Shown here piece by piece: positions 63,556 through 64,000 of a stretch of DNA of 64,000 bases. The notes under the pieces were generated by a model. It was not told where the DNA came from. It did not search any database and was given only the letters and a program-made list of their open reading frames with translations. The position numbers were made by a program, and so were the translations under genes. The DNA lies in the NCBI RefSeq assembly GCF_019669985.1, contig NZ_AP019782.1, positions 124,001 to 188,000 on the forward strand. The letters run 5' to 3'. Position 1 is the first letter of the stretch, and the number at the start of each line of letters is the position of its first letter. This DNA is from Methylogaea oryzae. Lineage in GTDB: Bacteria > Pseudomonadota > Gammaproteobacteria > Methylococcales > Methylococcaceae.

Positions 63556-64000
63556 ATGAACGCGCCCCACGCCTTGTTTGAATCCGCCCTTTCCAGCCTC
63601 AAGCTGCGCTACCGCGGCAAGGTGCGCGACGTATACGACATCGACGCCGGGCACATGCTCATCGTCACCACCGACCGCATTTCCGCTTTCGACGTGGTGA
63701 TGCCCGACCCCATTCCGGGCAAAGGCCGGGTGCTGACTTCCGTTTCCAATTTCTGGTTTTCCCGTCTCGGCCACGTCATCCCCAACCATTTGGCCGACAT
63801 GCCCCTGGAGCAGGCCGTGCCGGACGCCGCTGACCGCGCCCAGGTGCAAGGCCGCGCCATCGTGGTGAAAAAACTCAAGCCGCTGCCGGTGGAGGCCATC
63901 GTGCGCGGCTATTTGATCGGTTCCGGCTGGAAGGATTACCAGAAAACCGGCGCGGTGTGCGGCATCAAGCTTCCCGAAGGCTTGCGCCAGGCGGAAAAAT
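63556..64000 (+). CDS. purC: Phosphoribosylaminoimidazole-succinocarboxamide synthase, N-terminal part (3' end outside window)
   Basis: The first 148 codons of SAICAR synthase run to the window edge. The start ATG is preceded by AGGGA. Visible blocks are [28 protein letters not shown] (ATP site), [13 protein letters not shown], and [24 protein letters not shown], read here in parts, with the conserved RGYL-x-GSGWK. This is the longer type related to fungal ADE1, which joins aspartate to CAIR in purine synthesis. Confidence 0.95.
   Translation, partial: MNAPHALFESALSSLKLRYRGKVRDVYDIDAGHMLIVTTDRISAFDVVMPDPIPGKGRVLTSVSNFWFSRLGHVIPNHLADMPLEQAVPDAADRAQVQGRAIVVKKLKPLPVEAIVRGYLIGSGWKDYQKTGAVCGIKLPEGLRQAEK

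Overview
The window is one 64 kb piece of a GC-rich bacterial chromosome, densely packed with short spacers and many 4-bp start/stop overlaps. Gene content (rpe-gph-trpE and trpGDC, rsmI/lpoA/yraN/diaA, tatABC, hflD, class A RNase P RNA) points to a gammaproteobacterium. A minus-strand cluster at 20.5-23.4 kb (MfnB, a DUF447 protein and a DUF6513 dihydropteroate-synthase-like protein) belongs to tetrahydromethanopterin/methanofuran-type C1 cofactor synthesis. A methylotroph, most likely a methanotroph of the Methylococcales, is therefore the best inference; the genus cannot be read from this sequence. I saw no transposase, prophage, CRISPR array or tRNA gene.

Layout. 0-6.8 kb: end of pepN, a DUF4442 gene, rpe, gph, then trpE-trpG-trpD-trpC closed by a strong terminator; a short Trp-containing leader ORF precedes trpE. 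6.8-7.2 kb: RNase P RNA on the minus strand. 7.3-13.2 kb: a PuuD-like membrane protein, rsmI, and the lpoA-yraN-diaA-FAD oxidase run. 13.2-19 kb: a glycosyltransferase-9-like gene with an unassigned C-terminal half, nadC, a CapD/PglF-type sugar epimerase, and tatABC. 19-24.3 kb: an ammonium transporter behind a sigma-54 promoter motif, the C1 cofactor genes, and folP. 24.3-27.8 kb: a small accessory operon (NYN ribonuclease-like, DUF4160, DUF2442), a chemoreceptor without a periplasmic domain, and a pterin dehydratase. 27.8-31.1 kb: hflD, an EAL-HDOD protein, greB and a YgjP-like metalloprotease.

31.1-38.4 kb is a plus-strand run of envelope genes: a thioredoxin-like protein, a membrane/spermidine-synthase fusion, an outer-membrane channel-like protein, two paralogous BNR-repeat lipoproteins with conserved cysteines, and a second thioredoxin-like protein. 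Its last four genes look like an undescribed envelope metal or redox module. 38.5-54.7 kb is mostly housekeeping and envelope: DUF2076, a DUF4136 lipoprotein, phoH2, rdgB, rph, a Ser/Thr kinase, yicC, a Sel1-repeat protein, two membrane proteins, a 1060-residue CHASE-PAS-GGDEF-EAL protein, rnd, a kinase/ATPase fusion and a metallo-beta-lactamase-fold hydrolase.

54.7-63.4 kb is a signalling region. After about 0.7 kb with no convincing gene and an orphan cysteine-rich ORF comes a fusion of a LuxR-type HTH with a globin, then a GAF-PAS-GGDEF-EAL protein on the same strand. Facing them are yajQ, a GGEEF cyclase, a cyclic-nucleotide-binding-EAL protein and a periplasmic glutaredoxin-CcdA-like fusion. 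A plausible reading is haem- and redox-linked control of cyclic di-GMP. The window ends inside purC.
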